Shown: positions 53,753 to 63,840 of the stretch, piece by piece
Position numbering within the stretch: the first letter of the stretch is position 1
Layout: each line of letters starts with the position of its first letter
From: Halapricum hydrolyticum
Lineage (GTDB): Archaea; Halobacteriota; Halobacteria; Halobacteriales; Haloarculaceae
Length of the DNA stretch: 64,000 nt
Direction of reading: 5' to 3'
Assembly: GCA_025517565.1 (NCBI GenBank)
Contig: JAOPKD010000007.1
Span: 90,905 to 154,904 of the forward strand
Program-made: the position numbers and the translations under genes
Notes under the pieces: generated by a model
What the model was told of the DNA's origin: nothing
Databases searched by the model: none
The model's input: only the letters and a program-made list of their open reading frames with translations

Positions 53753-55735
53753 TCACGGCAGTTCTATCGAGTCCGTCTTCGACCAGTCAGTCTCGTCCAT
53801 CACGACCAGTTCCTGGTCGCTGAAGACGTACAGGTGATCACCGATGTAGGCTGCGCGCTGTGGCTGACCGTCGATCCGGATCCGTGCCGTCTCCGTGAGT
53901 TCCCCGTCGGTATAATCGACGACGTAGCCCTCGCTGTCGCCGGGCAGGAAGAACACCTCATGTTTGCGATCGATGAGGAACGCGTGATGGGACTCCGCGA
54001 TCGCCGACCAGCGTGATCCGGGGTAGTACGTGTCGTCGATGGTCGGATCGCTCGGGTCGCTCGCGTCGAACAGCGTCGCCTTGACCGTGCCGTCTTCCTC
54101 GCCGATCCCGAGGACGTGCCCGTCGTCGATGGGGTGGAGGTACGAGGAGTAGCCCGGCAGTTCGAGTTCGCCGACCTCTCCCGGATTCGCGGGATCGGAA
54201 AGATCGATCACGTGGAAGGGGTCGATCTGCCGGAACGTGACGACGTAGGCGGTGTCACCGACGTATCGGACGGCGTAGACGCGCTGATCCTGACCCATGT
54301 CTGTGACCGAGCCCTGGCGTTCGAGCGAGTCGGCCTCAAGCGTGTAGAGATCGTTGACGCTCTCGGTCCCGAACTGTCGGGGGATCGTCGTCGCGATCCG
54401 CAGGGTGCCGTTGTGTTCGTCCAGCGAGAACTGGTCGAGCGGCTCGCCGGGAACCTGACCGGTGGCCTCGACCGAGAGTCCATCCCCGACACCGATCCGG
54501 GCGATCCCGGTCGTCGCGAGTTCGCGACGGTGGTCGTCGACGTAGGCCTGCAGTCCATCCTGGTACGTCGAACGGACCGCCTCACGCTCGTCGGCAGGGA
54601 CGCCGTCAAACCACTGCTGGATCGTCGCCTCGACTTCGACCTCCATCGCCCGCGCCGAGAGGTTGTACGACTGGATCTCGCTCACTCGCCGTTCGACCCA
54701 CCCGGGCGCGTCGATCCGATCGGAGCGGACGGCTTCCGCGATGACCTCCCCGCGCTGCGTCCGCTGGGTGTAGGTGACGTACAGGGCGTTCTCGGACATG
54801 TAGATGGCCGAGCGATCGCGCGTCCCGACGACGCTGACGCTGTCCGCTATCGCGCCGTCAGCCGGGTCGAGTTCGTACGCCGTGTAGGTCGCGTCGACGG
54901 GAATCTGCGCGTGCGGCCGATAGATCGACGTGCAGGGAATCGCGCTGCCTTCCAGCGGTTCGACCGGGCAATCCATCCCGGGTGATACCGGCGACTGTGT
55001 CACGACGTATAGCTGCCCGTCCAGCAGCCGCGCCGTTTCGATCGTCCCGTTGACCGATCGCTCCCAGGTCTGTCGCGGCTCCGCCGGATCGCTCACGTCG
55101 TAGCCGACGAGCCGCGATCCCTGGAAGACGACCAGCGAGTCACCCGACAACAGTAACTTCCCGCTCTGATCGATGCCGGTGATCCGCTCGGGTGCCGCCG
55201 GATCGCTCGAGTCGATGACGTGTGTCGTACCCGGAGAGTCCCAGGTATCGTCCACGTCGGAACTCGAACCTTCGAGAACTGGCTGGATTCGATAGACCGG
55301 TCTATCGGCGTAGTAGGCGTGGTCACCGGTCGTCTTGAGTCGGTCCGGTTCGTCGATGCCCGCCACCTGGACGTTCGTCGAGGAGTGGCGGTCAGGGTTC
55401 GTATCACTCGGCTCACTCGCCTCGGCTCTCGTGGCGTCCGTTTCGACCGCCAGATCGAACGTCTGCGGCGTCAGCCAGAAGCCACTGCGAGCAGTGTCTG
55501 GACTGTTCTGGACGTATTGCTGGAACTCCTCGACACTCTCGAACGTCGTGACGCCCGTTTGCGCGGCGTCCGATCCTGGATCCGTCAGCCCTGGATCGTC
55601 GCCATTGGGTCCGTCACCGATGTCGTCCGGAGTCGATCCATCGTCAGAGATCGCCACCGTCGCGACGCCCGCTCCCACCACGGAGCCGACGAGCAGCGCG
55701 ACGACGACGATCGCACCGAGATTCAGTTCGTCCAT
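53753..55735 (-). CDS. Exported beta-propeller domain protein
   Basis: A 660-residue protein from the ATG at 55735, with one N-terminal helix (LGAIVVVALLVGSVVGAGVATV) as a membrane anchor, an acidic linker, and a large strand-rich domain with recurring patterns such as VIDSSDPAAPERI, YDVSDPAEPRQ, VIDLSDPANPGEV and FDASDPSDPTI, the repeats of a propeller of the COG4880 type. A helical insertion lies near residues 350-420. The protein likely sits outside the cell on the membrane. Its partner is unknown. Confidence 0.82.
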   Translation of the reverse strand: MDELNLGAIVVVALLVGSVVGAGVATVAISDDGSTPDDIGDGPNGDDPGLTDPGSDAAQTGVTTFESVEEFQQYVQNSPDTARSGFWLTPQTFDLAVETDATRAEASEPSDTNPDRHSSTNVQVAGIDEPDRLKTTGDHAYYADRPVYRIQPVLEGSSSDVDDTWDSPGTTHVIDSSDPAAPERITGIDQSGKLLLSGDSLVVFQGSRLVGYDVSDPAEPRQTWERSVNGTIETARLLDGQLYVVTQSPVSPGMDCPVEPLEGSAIPCTSIYRPHAQIPVDATYTAYELDPADGAIADSVSVVGTRDRSAIYMSENALYVTYTQRTQRGEVIAEAVRSDRIDAPGWVERRVSEIQSYNLSARAMEVEVEATIQQWFDGVPADEREAVRSTYQDGLQAYVDDHRRELATTGIARIGVGDGLSVEATGQVPGEPLDQFSLDEHNGTLRIATTIPRQFGTESVNDLYTLEADSLERQGSVTDMGQDQRVYAVRYVGDTAYVVTFRQIDPFHVIDLSDPANPGEVGELELPGYSSYLHPIDDGHVLGIGEEDGTVKATLFDASDPSDPTIDDTYYPGSRWSAIAESHHAFLIDRKHEVFFLPGDSEGYVVDYTDGELTETARIRIDGQPQRAAYIGDHLYVFSDQELVVMDETDWSKTDSIELP

Positions 55736-55813
55736 ACGCGATGATACTCTGCCACCCGCTAAGTACTCGCGAAAGCTCAAACGCCGCTTTGAGCTATCCC
55801 TCACGCCGTCGAG

Positions 55814-58213
55814 CTACCGCTCCGACCAGAACTGCTCGATCTTCCCGGCGAGAAAGTCGGGCGTCATGCGGACGAACTCCTCGCGCTCCGCCGGCGAGAG
55901 ATGACCGTTGACGCTGTGGCGCGCTCCCCCGACGTAGCGGCGGTCGGCCAGGATCCGAACGCCGACCTCCTCGGTGCCGCGGATCACCCGACCGATCGCC
56001 TGCCGCGCCCGCCGAACCGCCGGCACCGTCAGCGCGTACTCGAAGGCGTTGTCCTCGCCGAAGGCGTCGCCGTAGGCCCGTCGGACAGCCTGCACGCGCG
56101 GGGAACCAACGTTGACCAGCGGTACGCCAACGACCGCGGCTGTCGAGAGCTTCGCCCCGTCGTAATCGACGCCCTCGGTCAGCGTCCCGCGCGTGCTCGT
56201 GACGATTACCTTTCCCTCACCGTCGAAAAACCGCTGTTTCAGCGCTTCCGTCTCGTCGTTGCTCGTCGACTCGTCGACGAGGACTGGCTTCTCGACGGCC
56301 TCGGAGAGGTAGGAGCCAGCCCACGCGGCTTCCCGGTAGTTGGGCATCGCGATCAGGACGTTGCCGGGACTGCGCGCGACCGTCCGCAGGACGTGGGCGT
56401 ACTCGTCGCGAGTGTTCGTCCACGACCGCTGGTCCTGGGTCGGCTCACCCCGATTGCGCGCGGTGAAGGGGCTCGCGTCGACGATCCAGCTCGCCCGGTT
56501 GGACTCGGGGAACCGCAACGGGTACGACCGCGTTTCGATCGGTCGGCCAGGGTTTTCTCCGTCGGGGTCGCCCTCAGTCAGCGCGTTCAGCCCTGCGACC
56601 TGAGTGAACACCGACAGCGGCGAGAGGGTCGCGCTCATCAACATCCCGCCGCCGAGCGCGTCGAAAATCTCCCGCAGGGCTTCTGTCGGCATACAGTCGA
56701 ACAGGACGAGTCCGGCAGTGTATTCCCGCTGCCAGCCCTCGACGCGCTGGTCGTCGGTCGGGCTGTGTTCGAGTTCGATCTCCCGCAGTTTCGTGGCGTG
56801 ATCGCGCTCCCACCACCGGGACATGATCGCTCCCACGGCGGCCGCGACCGGCTGGCGCGCGATCCCCAGCTGGTCCATCGTATCCTCGACGGCCGCGCCG
56901 ATCTTGGGGAGACTTCGCCACAACGAACCAGTGTATCCCTCGTCGGTAGCCCACTCGGTCAGTTCGTCGGTCTCGACGGTCTCGGGATCGCGAAGTGGAA
57001 CCTCGATGTCGTGTTCGGGCAGGGTGTCGGGGTCAGCCCGCCAGCCCCGACCTGCCTCTTCGTCCAGAGCACGCTCGACGCGCTCGTCCAGCCATCGCAG
57101 CACGTCGTCGTAGAAATCTCGCGCTCCTTCGACTGCTTCGAGGTTCACCTCGTGGCTCGTCAGCCGCGCTTCGACCTGCGCGCGGTGGTCGTCGGTCTGG
57201 CGCGCCCGCTGGAGCAGTTGATGGCAGTCGTTGCGGGCCTGTACGAGGGTCTGACGACCGACGCGGTCCGAGAGGAGATCGCGGACGCGTCCTTCCAGTC
57301 TATGGGCCTCGTCGACGATCACGAACGTCCGCTCGTCGAGGATCTCCGCGAGGAGGGGCCGAGAATCGGGATCGAACAGGTGGTTGTAGTTGCCGATCAC
57401 GACATCGGCGTTCGCGAGCAGGACGCCCATTGCCCGATGTGGGCAGGTCCCGCGCTCGGTGGCTGCCGGGAGATAGTCGTCGGGCGTGAGGACGAACTCC
57501 TCGCCGGCGGCGAAATCCACGGGCGAGCCTTTGTTCCGGGCGTACCAGTCGGCCTCAAACGGACAGTACAGCGGCGGGTCGTCGCCGGCGACGTCTTCGG
57601 GTGCCGTTGGTTGGCTCTGCCGGTACGGGGAAGTCGCGCCGGCCGTGGAGAGACCGCCCCCGAGTGCTCGCTGGCCCGTCGCGTCCGCCCGGGCGGCTTT
57701 CGCGAGGTCGCTGGCGATCTGCGGGTCCCACCAGATCTCGTCGGGGTCGCCGCCCACGGCGCTCTCGGCGGCCGGCGGCTCGTCGCCGCCCTCTCCGTCG
57801 CTTTCGACGAGTTGAGCCGTGTTCTCACGGAGGTCTTCACAGCGGTTGTGGACGCTCTTCTCGGGCGGGAACACGTCCTCACGACCGTACGGACAGAGGT
57901 CGCGCTTGCCGACGAGCGAAATGCCCGCGAGAGGTTGCTGCAAGCCCGCGTTGAGCGTCCGGAGGTCCGCGACGAACTGCTTCAGTTGCTGTTTGACGGG
58001 CGTGACCACGACGACGGACTCGTAGTGATCGCCCTCCCGGAGGAGCGTCGCGGCCGCGGTCAGGGCGGCCATCGTCTTGCCGGTCCCGCAGGGTCCCTCC
58101 ATCGCGAGATAGCCCTGCCGCTTCCCGACGTCGATCGCCGACTCGATGGCGTCGGCCTGGCTCTCGTAGGGCTCGTCGAATCCGAAGTACGGCTCCCAGT
58201 CCGGGTCGGCCAT
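55814..58213 (-). CDS. XPD/DinG-type DNA helicase
   Basis: A 799-residue superfamily 2 helicase. Motif I is GPCGTGKTMAA, the DEAH box is in IVDEAHRLEG, and motif VI RRARQAIGRVIRG lies near the end. Four Cys between motifs I and II (KRDLCPYG, HNRCEDL, LYCPFEADW, TCPHRAM) correspond to the iron-sulfur cluster of XPD-like helicases. It unwinds DNA 5' to 3' in repair. A very long opposite-strand frame (55901-58528) is a codon-bias artefact. Confidence 0.93.
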   Translation of the reverse strand: MADPDWEPYFGFDEPYESQADAIESAIDVGKRQGYLAMEGPCGTGKTMAALTAAATLLREGDHYESVVVVTPVKQQLKQFVADLRTLNAGLQQPLAGISLVGKRDLCPYGREDVFPPEKSVHNRCEDLRENTAQLVESDGEGGDEPPAAESAVGGDPDEIWWDPQIASDLAKAARADATGQRALGGGLSTAGATSPYRQSQPTAPEDVAGDDPPLYCPFEADWYARNKGSPVDFAAGEEFVLTPDDYLPAATERGTCPHRAMGVLLANADVVIGNYNHLFDPDSRPLLAEILDERTFVIVDEAHRLEGRVRDLLSDRVGRQTLVQARNDCHQLLQRARQTDDHRAQVEARLTSHEVNLEAVEGARDFYDDVLRWLDERVERALDEEAGRGWRADPDTLPEHDIEVPLRDPETVETDELTEWATDEGYTGSLWRSLPKIGAAVEDTMDQLGIARQPVAAAVGAIMSRWWERDHATKLREIELEHSPTDDQRVEGWQREYTAGLVLFDCMPTEALREIFDALGGGMLMSATLSPLSVFTQVAGLNALTEGDPDGENPGRPIETRSYPLRFPESNRASWIVDASPFTARNRGEPTQDQRSWTNTRDEYAHVLRTVARSPGNVLIAMPNYREAAWAGSYLSEAVEKPVLVDESTSNDETEALKQRFFDGEGKVIVTSTRGTLTEGVDYDGAKLSTAAVVGVPLVNVGSPRVQAVRRAYGDAFGEDNAFEYALTVPAVRRARQAIGRVIRGTEEVGVRILADRRYVGGARHSVNGHLSPAEREEFVRMTPDFLAGKIEQFWSER

Positions 58214-58309
58214 TTCGTAGTCCGGGTTGGGGCGTCGCCACTCTTGAACGTACGGATCCGGCCTTGCGGCTATCTCCCACGGCGCACTCCCGGCATCTGC
58301 CGGCGGTCG

Positions 58310-59329
58310 CTACGACTCCTCGTCCTCGGAGATGTTCAGTCCCTTCGAGAGGCGGTCCGTGATGACCCGCTCGACGATATCGAGCAGCTGTTCGTCGTCC
58401 GTCGTGTAATCGGCGAAGATGCCGAGCGGGATCTGCCCGCCGGCCACGTCGTGGTGGCCGCCACCGCTGCCGACGTCTTCGAAAGCGTCGCGAAGGAGGT
58501 TGCCGACGTGCACCCGCGGATCCGGTGACCGGGCGCTGACGTGGATCGTGTCCTCGACGATGCCGAAGACGATTGCCGTCTGGACGCCCTCCAGTCGCGC
58601 GAGGTAGTCGACGGCCTGGGGAAGCGAATCGCGTTCGGACGTCCGGCCGACGTGCGAGATGAGGATCGCCCCCGTCGTCATCCGGTTGTCGATCGCCGTC
58701 GAGATCGCGTCGAGTGTCGCCCCGGTGACCGACGGCGACGATATCTGCCGGACCATATCTCCGTCGACATCCTCCTGGAGGAACCCCGCCGCCTCGTACT
58801 CCGCGCGGGTCGCCCCGCGAAGGAAATCGAGGGTGTCTGACCGGATCGCGACCATGAGGGCCGTCGCCAGTCTCGAATCGACCTCGATACCGAGCGCCTG
58901 GACGTACTCCGTGAGGATCGTCGCAGCCGCGCCGACCTCCTCTCGGCGGTCGACGAAGCGGGCCTCGACCTCCTCGGCGGGATGGTGGTCGATCACGATA
59001 TCGATGGGGGTCCCTTCCGGAACCTGGTTGTTCTCGCCGGGTATCGAATGGTCCACAAACGCGAGCAACGAGTCCGGCGGCCGATCCGTGACGGCGGCGG
59101 GATCAAACGGCTGGATGTCGATGTCGAGCAGGTTCACGAAGGCGCGGTTCTGCTGGTGGGAGATCGCCCCGCTGTAGAGGATGTGTCGCTCGTCGATGCC
59201 CGCAGCGGCCGCGATCCGACCCAGCGCGAGCGCGCTCGCCAGACAGTCCGGATCGGGGTTGTCGTGACAGACGATGTTGATCTCGTCTCCGTCAGCCAGC
59301 AGCTCCTGGAGTTCGGCGGCCGTGCTCAT
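58310..59329 (-). CDS. DHH/DHHA1-family phosphoesterase
   Basis: A 339-residue phosphoesterase. CHDNPDPDCLASALAL is motif I, VDHSIPGEN motif II, VIDHHPAEE motif III (DHH) and GGGHHDVAGGQIP the DHHA1 motif. Relatives include NanoRNase and RecJ-like enzymes; the short length without added domains fits a nanoRNase or cyclic-dinucleotide hydrolase, while a recJ role is less likely. It is one of several DHH genes usual in haloarchaea. Confidence 0.9.
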   Translation of the reverse strand: MSTAAELQELLADGDEINIVCHDNPDPDCLASALALGRIAAAAGIDERHILYSGAISHQQNRAFVNLLDIDIQPFDPAAVTDRPPDSLLAFVDHSIPGENNQVPEGTPIDIVIDHHPAEEVEARFVDRREEVGAAATILTEYVQALGIEVDSRLATALMVAIRSDTLDFLRGATRAEYEAAGFLQEDVDGDMVRQISSPSVTGATLDAISTAIDNRMTTGAILISHVGRTSERDSLPQAVDYLARLEGVQTAIVFGIVEDTIHVSARSPDPRVHVGNLLRDAFEDVGSGGGHHDVAGGQIPLGIFADYTTDDEQLLDIVERVITDRLSKGLNISEDEES

Positions 59330-59407
59330 TCGTGGATGTACTTGCTCTATGTAGTTAGGTGTGCAGGGGAGTTGTGGATCGATTACTCGGTTGTCGCACG
59401 GGTCGAA

Positions 59408-59599
59408 TTATACGTTTCGGGCGCGGTACTCGCCGTGCTTGACTCCGAGGAACAGCATGATCGCGCCGAATGCCAGGGCAGACGGCAATACCATCATGAG
59501 CGTCGTTTCGAGTCCCATCGGCGTCATCGCGGCTCCGCCGACGCCGAGGGCGATCAGGGCGGCGAATGTGAGGGCCGTGGTTAGTGTATCGAATTCCAT
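59408..59599 (-). CDS. Small two-helix membrane protein
   Basis: A 63-residue protein with two helices (about residues 6-26 and 32-53) starting MEFDTLTTALTFAALIALG and ending in a basic tail (VKHGEYRARNV). The size, codon use and a downstream gap fit a real small gene. It resembles haloarchaeal single-domain membrane proteins of unknown function. Confidence 0.65.
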   Translation of the reverse strand: MEFDTLTTALTFAALIALGVGGAAMTPMGLETTLMMVLPSALAFGAIMLFLGVKHGEYRARNV

Positions 59600-59835
59600 C
59601 GTTTTGGGTTGTGTGCTGGCCTGGCTTGAAAGGCGAGTTGGCGGTGAAGGTTTCCGGATGGCCTATCGAGCGACGCGAGAACGCTTTCTGATTGGCACGC
59701 AGCACGGTTAGTCGCGGTCGATACGACGACCGGCGGAGTCAGTTGTAAGCGGTTGATCTAGGCTGTCGCACACGTGCCCTATTCGTGCACTCGATACCGA
59801 CATTCTATTTACTCCTCTCCCCAATTCTGGGACAG

Positions 59836-60942
59836 ATGCGACTGCTCTACCTCACTGAGGAGCCCATCTCTTTTTCGGGCACGATGGTGCGTGGCGGGCA
59901 GATCCACGTCCGGAACGTAGTCTCCGGGTTACGGGCACGTGGCCACGACGTGAGGCTCATCGACTGGAACGACGAGCCCGAACGATCGTTTCAACGCTCA
60001 CTGTCTCCACACTTCCGGTTCGGGTTCGATCCGACCAGAACGCTCGTTCGAGCTATCTCAGTGGGTCGACAAATGGACGCCGACGCGATAATCTCGAAAA
60101 CGCGTAAAACATATCTCGCGGGATTGGGAGCTGCCGCCGCGCTCGATATCTCGCATGTCGTGCACGTGGGATCGAGCCCGACTGCAGCCGGTGGCAGCAT
60201 ATCTGATTGTCTTCTCGACAAGTCATTCGAGGCGCGTTTGCGCGCCCCTCACGACGCCTATTTCGTGGTCTGTCAGGCAATCGGTGACGAGCTCGAAGCA
60301 CTGGGTATCGACCCGAACCGCGTTTTTGATGTTAAGAACGCGGTCGACACTGACCGGTTTCACCCAGACGGCCCACCGGATCCGCTCTCTTCGTCGGATA
60401 TGAAACGCTTGCCAGATGATGACGACCTTCGACTCGGCTATGTCGGAGGACTTCACGAGTACAAGGGCCTAGACGACCTCGCGGATGCTCTCGACCGAGT
60501 ACACTCGGACTCGCACCTCATCGTCGCAGGCGACGGTCCCGATCGGGAGCGACTCGAACGGAAGTTCGGCTCGACGGCGACGTTTCTCGGAGCGATTCCC
60601 TACGAGCAGATCCCCGCATTCTATCACGAAATCGACGTGCTCGTACTCCCATCCCATACCGAAGGGTTGCCGAGAGTCGTCCTCGAAGCGCAGGCGACGG
60701 GCACGCCCGTCGTTGCGACTCGTGTCGGCGGTGTTCCCGAGGTCGTTGAGGACGGGCAGACGGGCCTTCTCTGTGACGCACATGATCCGGATTGTCTCGC
60801 TGCTGCTATCGATCGCCTTGCAACTGATGGTGCCGAACGGTCACGTCTTGCGGAGGTGGGTCGGGAAGCCGTAGCGACGTCGTTCACGTGGGATAGTCTG
60901 TACGGCAGGTACGAACGATTCCTCCGGACGATCTGTGATTAG
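59836..60942 (+). CDS. GT4-family glycosyltransferase
   Basis: A 368-residue GT-B glycosyltransferase. The N-terminal MRLLYLTEEPISFSGTMVRG has the Gly-rich acceptor loop, LGYVGGLHEYKGLDDLADAL and VAGDGPDRERLERKFG the donor-side motifs, and HTEGLPRVVLEAQATGTPVVAT holds the conserved ExxxxxxxE pair. The ATG at 59836 is preferred over 59785 as the extra 17 residues are not part of the fold. It adds sugars to a lipid-linked or surface glycan. The flippase gene follows after 5 bp. Confidence 0.9.
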   Translation: MRLLYLTEEPISFSGTMVRGGQIHVRNVVSGLRARGHDVRLIDWNDEPERSFQRSLSPHFRFGFDPTRTLVRAISVGRQMDADAIISKTRKTYLAGLGAAAALDISHVVHVGSSPTAAGGSISDCLLDKSFEARLRAPHDAYFVVCQAIGDELEALGIDPNRVFDVKNAVDTDRFHPDGPPDPLSSSDMKRLPDDDDLRLGYVGGLHEYKGLDDLADALDRVHSDSHLIVAGDGPDRERLERKFGSTATFLGAIPYEQIPAFYHEIDVLVLPSHTEGLPRVVLEAQATGTPVVATRVGGVPEVVEDGQTGLLCDAHDPDCLAAAIDRLATDGAERSRLAEVGREAVATSFTWDSLYGRYERFLRTICD

Positions 60943-60947
60943 TATCG

Positions 60948-62474
60948 ATGAGTGACAACGATCAAGCGATCCGGGACGTCGTCAAGGGTGCGAGTATCGT
61001 TTACGTTGGTTTGTTTTTGGAGTTGGTTATCGCCTTCTTCGCGCAGGTGCTCGCAGCACGGTATCTCTCTGTCGGTGGGTTCGGTGGGCTGACAACCGGA
61101 ACAGCTCTCCTCGATATTGGGTCGATTATCGCCGGACTGGGGTTAGCAGGTGGGTTGACTCGATACCTCCCCCGAATCGAGAGCAAACAGAAGCGCTCAC
61201 TGGTGACGACGGCGGTTGGGATCTCACTCACAAATGCCGTCATCATTGGTGGTCTAGTGGCGCTCGGAGCCCCTGTGATTGCCACAGAAGTGTTTGGAGA
61301 TCCGTCAGTGACTGTTAGTATCCGTATTTTTGGGGCTGCGATTCCATTTTCGGCACTTCTCAATATTGCGATTGGCGGCATTCGTGGTGAGAAAGAGCCA
61401 CTTTATCGGGTTTACGTAAAGAACATCACACAGCCGTTGATCCGGTTCTTTCTGGTTATAGTTGCTGTCGTCCTCGGCCTTGATCAGGCAGGGATCGCTG
61501 GCGCCTACGCGTTTCCGTACGTCGTGACGAGTGCACTCGCACTATTTCTTCTCTATAGAACACTCCCCCAAACACCACTCCAAATTGATGTCGACCTTAC
61601 AGAACGAGTTGCGCGATATTCGATTCCGCTCATTGCGTCCGGTCTCGCCGGATTCGTGTACCGCAGCGTGGATATATTCCTCATATTATATTTTCTCGAT
61701 AGTTCGGCAGTCGGCGTTTATGGAGTCGCGTACGCGGCCGTCGGATTCATGCAGATGTTCTCGACAGCGTTCAATTTCCTCGGCGCACCCGTAGCAAGCG
61801 AGCTCGAACACGATGAGGACACCGAAGGGGTCATGAGCGTGTTTCGGCCGGTTTCGCGCTGGCTTGTTGTCGCCAGTGCCTGTGCGTTCGTTCCGCTTGG
61901 GGTTTTTTCATCAGAGTTCATCAGCATTATATACGGATCAGCGTACGCTGGTGGCGGACTTGCGCTCGCAATATTGGCATTCGGGTACGGCTCACAAAAT
62001 GTGTTAAGCGTAAACGGACCGATACTACAGGCTCTCGGTCGGTCGCGTCTTCTTGCGTTCAACAGCGTTCTCGCCGCAATCGTAAACGTCGTTCTCAACG
62101 TACTATTTATTCCGCGATTTGGGATTGTCGGTGCCGCTGTCGCAACTAGTATATCATTTGTCCTACGGGACGGGCTCGCAGCAGTCGAGGTTCGTTACCT
62201 CCTTGATACAACACCGATTCGTGGGAACGTGTTCGGGCCAGCACTTGTTGCAATCGGGATATTTGGGGTGTTTGGGTTCATTGTCGCGCCAACAGTTCCG
62301 ACAACGGTGCTCTGGCTACTTGGTGTCTCGGGAGTGGCATGTCTACTGTACGTCGTCTCCGTGTTGGTGCTCTTCGGAATCTCGCGAACGGAGGTTATGA
62401 TCCTCCGTTCAGCGGAGGAACAGTACGGTCTCCCGGTCCCTGACCCAATAGTCGAGTTACTTCATCGACGCTGA
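60948..62474 (+). CDS. Polysaccharide flippase (Wzx/MATE-like)
   Basis: A 508-residue membrane protein with about fourteen helices, start ATG at 60948. The N-terminus GASIVYVGLFLELVIAFFAQVLAARYLS and the central FVYRSVDIFLILYFLDSSAVGVYGVAY (here broken for length) are typical of polysaccharide exporters that turn lipid-linked glycans to the outside. The gene has lower GC and more A/T-ending codons than the core genes upstream, a sign of acquired surface-polysaccharide DNA. Confidence 0.92.
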   Translation: MSDNDQAIRDVVKGASIVYVGLFLELVIAFFAQVLAARYLSVGGFGGLTTGTALLDIGSIIAGLGLAGGLTRYLPRIESKQKRSLVTTAVGISLTNAVIIGGLVALGAPVIATEVFGDPSVTVSIRIFGAAIPFSALLNIAIGGIRGEKEPLYRVYVKNITQPLIRFFLVIVAVVLGLDQAGIAGAYAFPYVVTSALALFLLYRTLPQTPLQIDVDLTERVARYSIPLIASGLAGFVYRSVDIFLILYFLDSSAVGVYGVAYAAVGFMQMFSTAFNFLGAPVASELEHDEDTEGVMSVFRPVSRWLVVASACAFVPLGVFSSEFISIIYGSAYAGGGLALAILAFGYGSQNVLSVNGPILQALGRSRLLAFNSVLAAIVNVVLNVLFIPRFGIVGAAVATSISFVLRDGLAAVEVRYLLDTTPIRGNVFGPALVAIGIFGVFGFIVAPTVPTTVLWLLGVSGVACLLYVVSVLVLFGISRTEVMILRSAEEQYGLPVPDPIVELLHRR

Positions 62475-62484
62475 ATATCGATGC

Positions 62485-63840
62485 TCAGCGGTAGCCGAGA
62501 TCACGGAGCCGCTGTTCGACCTCGTCACTCGTCTCGACTTCGGGGAGGTCGATATCCGTTGCTTCGGCTTCGTCGAGGTACGCATTCATTTGTTCTCGGA
62601 ACTCGGCGACAATGTCAGGGTGTTCCTCGCTCACGTCGTTTAGCTCGTCGGGATCTGACTGGAGATCGTATAACTCAACCTGATCTTCCTCAACTAGCCA
62701 AAAACACTTCCATTCGGATGTCCGGCAAGCGAGTGTCCCCCCGCTTGCCGCTGTTGCGATGGTAACCTCTTCTTCCATCTCCTCGCCACGGAGTAGGGGC
62801 GCAAAACTCGTCCCCTGAACCGCATCGGGTGTCTCGATGTCAAGGAGATCGTACAGGGTAGGTCCGAGGTCAAGCAGGGAAACCTGCTGGTCAATAGTCC
62901 GCGATTCAATTTCGGGCGCATAGATGATGAGCGGGACGCGAAGCAGTTCGTCGTAAAGGTAGGGGTGGTGACCGAATCGGTCGTGCTCGCCGAACGCCTC
63001 CCCGTGGTCAGCAGTGACGACGATGATTGTCTCGTCAAGGATGCCACGTTCCTTTAATTCGTCGAGGACCTTCCCGATATAGTGGTCCGTGAAGCGGATC
63101 TCCCCTTCGTATAGTTTGAGTAGGTCATCGACATCCTCTTCTGTGAGTTGGTCGGGCTCTTCCTGCATCTTGCCGTTGAGTTCGGCAACGCGACGCTTCG
63201 GGAGTGGATCAACGTTGAGGTCTTCGAGGAACTGCTCGGGTGGCTGGAAAGGGTAGTGGACGTCCATATAGTGGAGCCACATAAAGAAGGGGTCCTCATC
63301 GTCCCACTCACTTTTGAACCAATCAAGCGCGTTTTCGGTAATCGTCGGCGCCTTCGCGTACGCGGAGGAATCCGTGGTGAGCGTGAAGTAGTGCCAGACG
63401 CGCCGCAGGAGGCTGTAAATTTTCGAATCTGGGTCAAGGCGGCGCTCGACGCGGTCCTTCAGCGAGGCGACGGAGTCCGAACCCTCAGCAGAGTCGTTGA
63501 AGGTGTCGAATCCACTGTCGTAGTTCTGTTCGGAGCCGAGATGTGGGTTAGAGTGATAACCGATAGTGTAGTATCCCGACTCTCGAAGCGTACGGGCAAT
63601 AAACGGGCGATTGTCGTTCAGATAACTATATCCTCCGTACGTAAGCGGAAGAGTGCTAGTCAGAATAGAAGGAAAACTAGAAGGCGTAGAAGAGCCGTTG
63701 GCAACGACGCCGGTCAGATTTACCGAATCGCTTCGGAGAGTGTGTAGGTTGGGTGCAAGTGGTTCATTTTTACGTCTGGAAAAGATATAATCAAACCGAA
63801 GGCTGTCGACAGTGACAAGAAGAACGTTCTCAGAGTCCAT
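62485..63840 (-). CDS. Sulfatase-like hydrolase/transferase
   Basis: A 451-residue alkaline-phosphatase-superfamily protein. Metal ligands are seen in LLVTVDSLRFDY at the start and VVTADHGEAFGEHDRFGHHP. The nucleophile region is ANGSSTPSSFPSILTS, where the CxPxR or SxPxR rule of true sulfatases lacks the Arg. The enzyme might use Ser or Thr, as in phosphoethanolamine transferases, or act on other sugar modifications. The tail DEVEQRLRDLGYR is usual in haloarchaeal members. It converges with the flippase and probably modifies the same surface glycan. Confidence 0.85.
   Translation of the reverse strand: MDSENVLLVTVDSLRFDYIFSRRKNEPLAPNLHTLRSDSVNLTGVVANGSSTPSSFPSILTSTLPLTYGGYSYLNDNRPFIARTLRESGYYTIGYHSNPHLGSEQNYDSGFDTFNDSAEGSDSVASLKDRVERRLDPDSKIYSLLRRVWHYFTLTTDSSAYAKAPTITENALDWFKSEWDDEDPFFMWLHYMDVHYPFQPPEQFLEDLNVDPLPKRRVAELNGKMQEEPDQLTEEDVDDLLKLYEGEIRFTDHYIGKVLDELKERGILDETIIVVTADHGEAFGEHDRFGHHPYLYDELLRVPLIIYAPEIESRTIDQQVSLLDLGPTLYDLLDIETPDAVQGTSFAPLLRGEEMEEEVTIATAASGGTLACRTSEWKCFWLVEEDQVELYDLQSDPDELNDVSEEHPDIVAEFREQMNAYLDEAEATDIDLPEVETSDEVEQRLRDLGYR

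Noticed and set aside
55901..58528. 875-codon open frame opposite the helicase gene
   Set aside because: It is antisense to a clearly conserved XPD/DinG helicase and has no domain; high GC at third positions creates long antisense frames.
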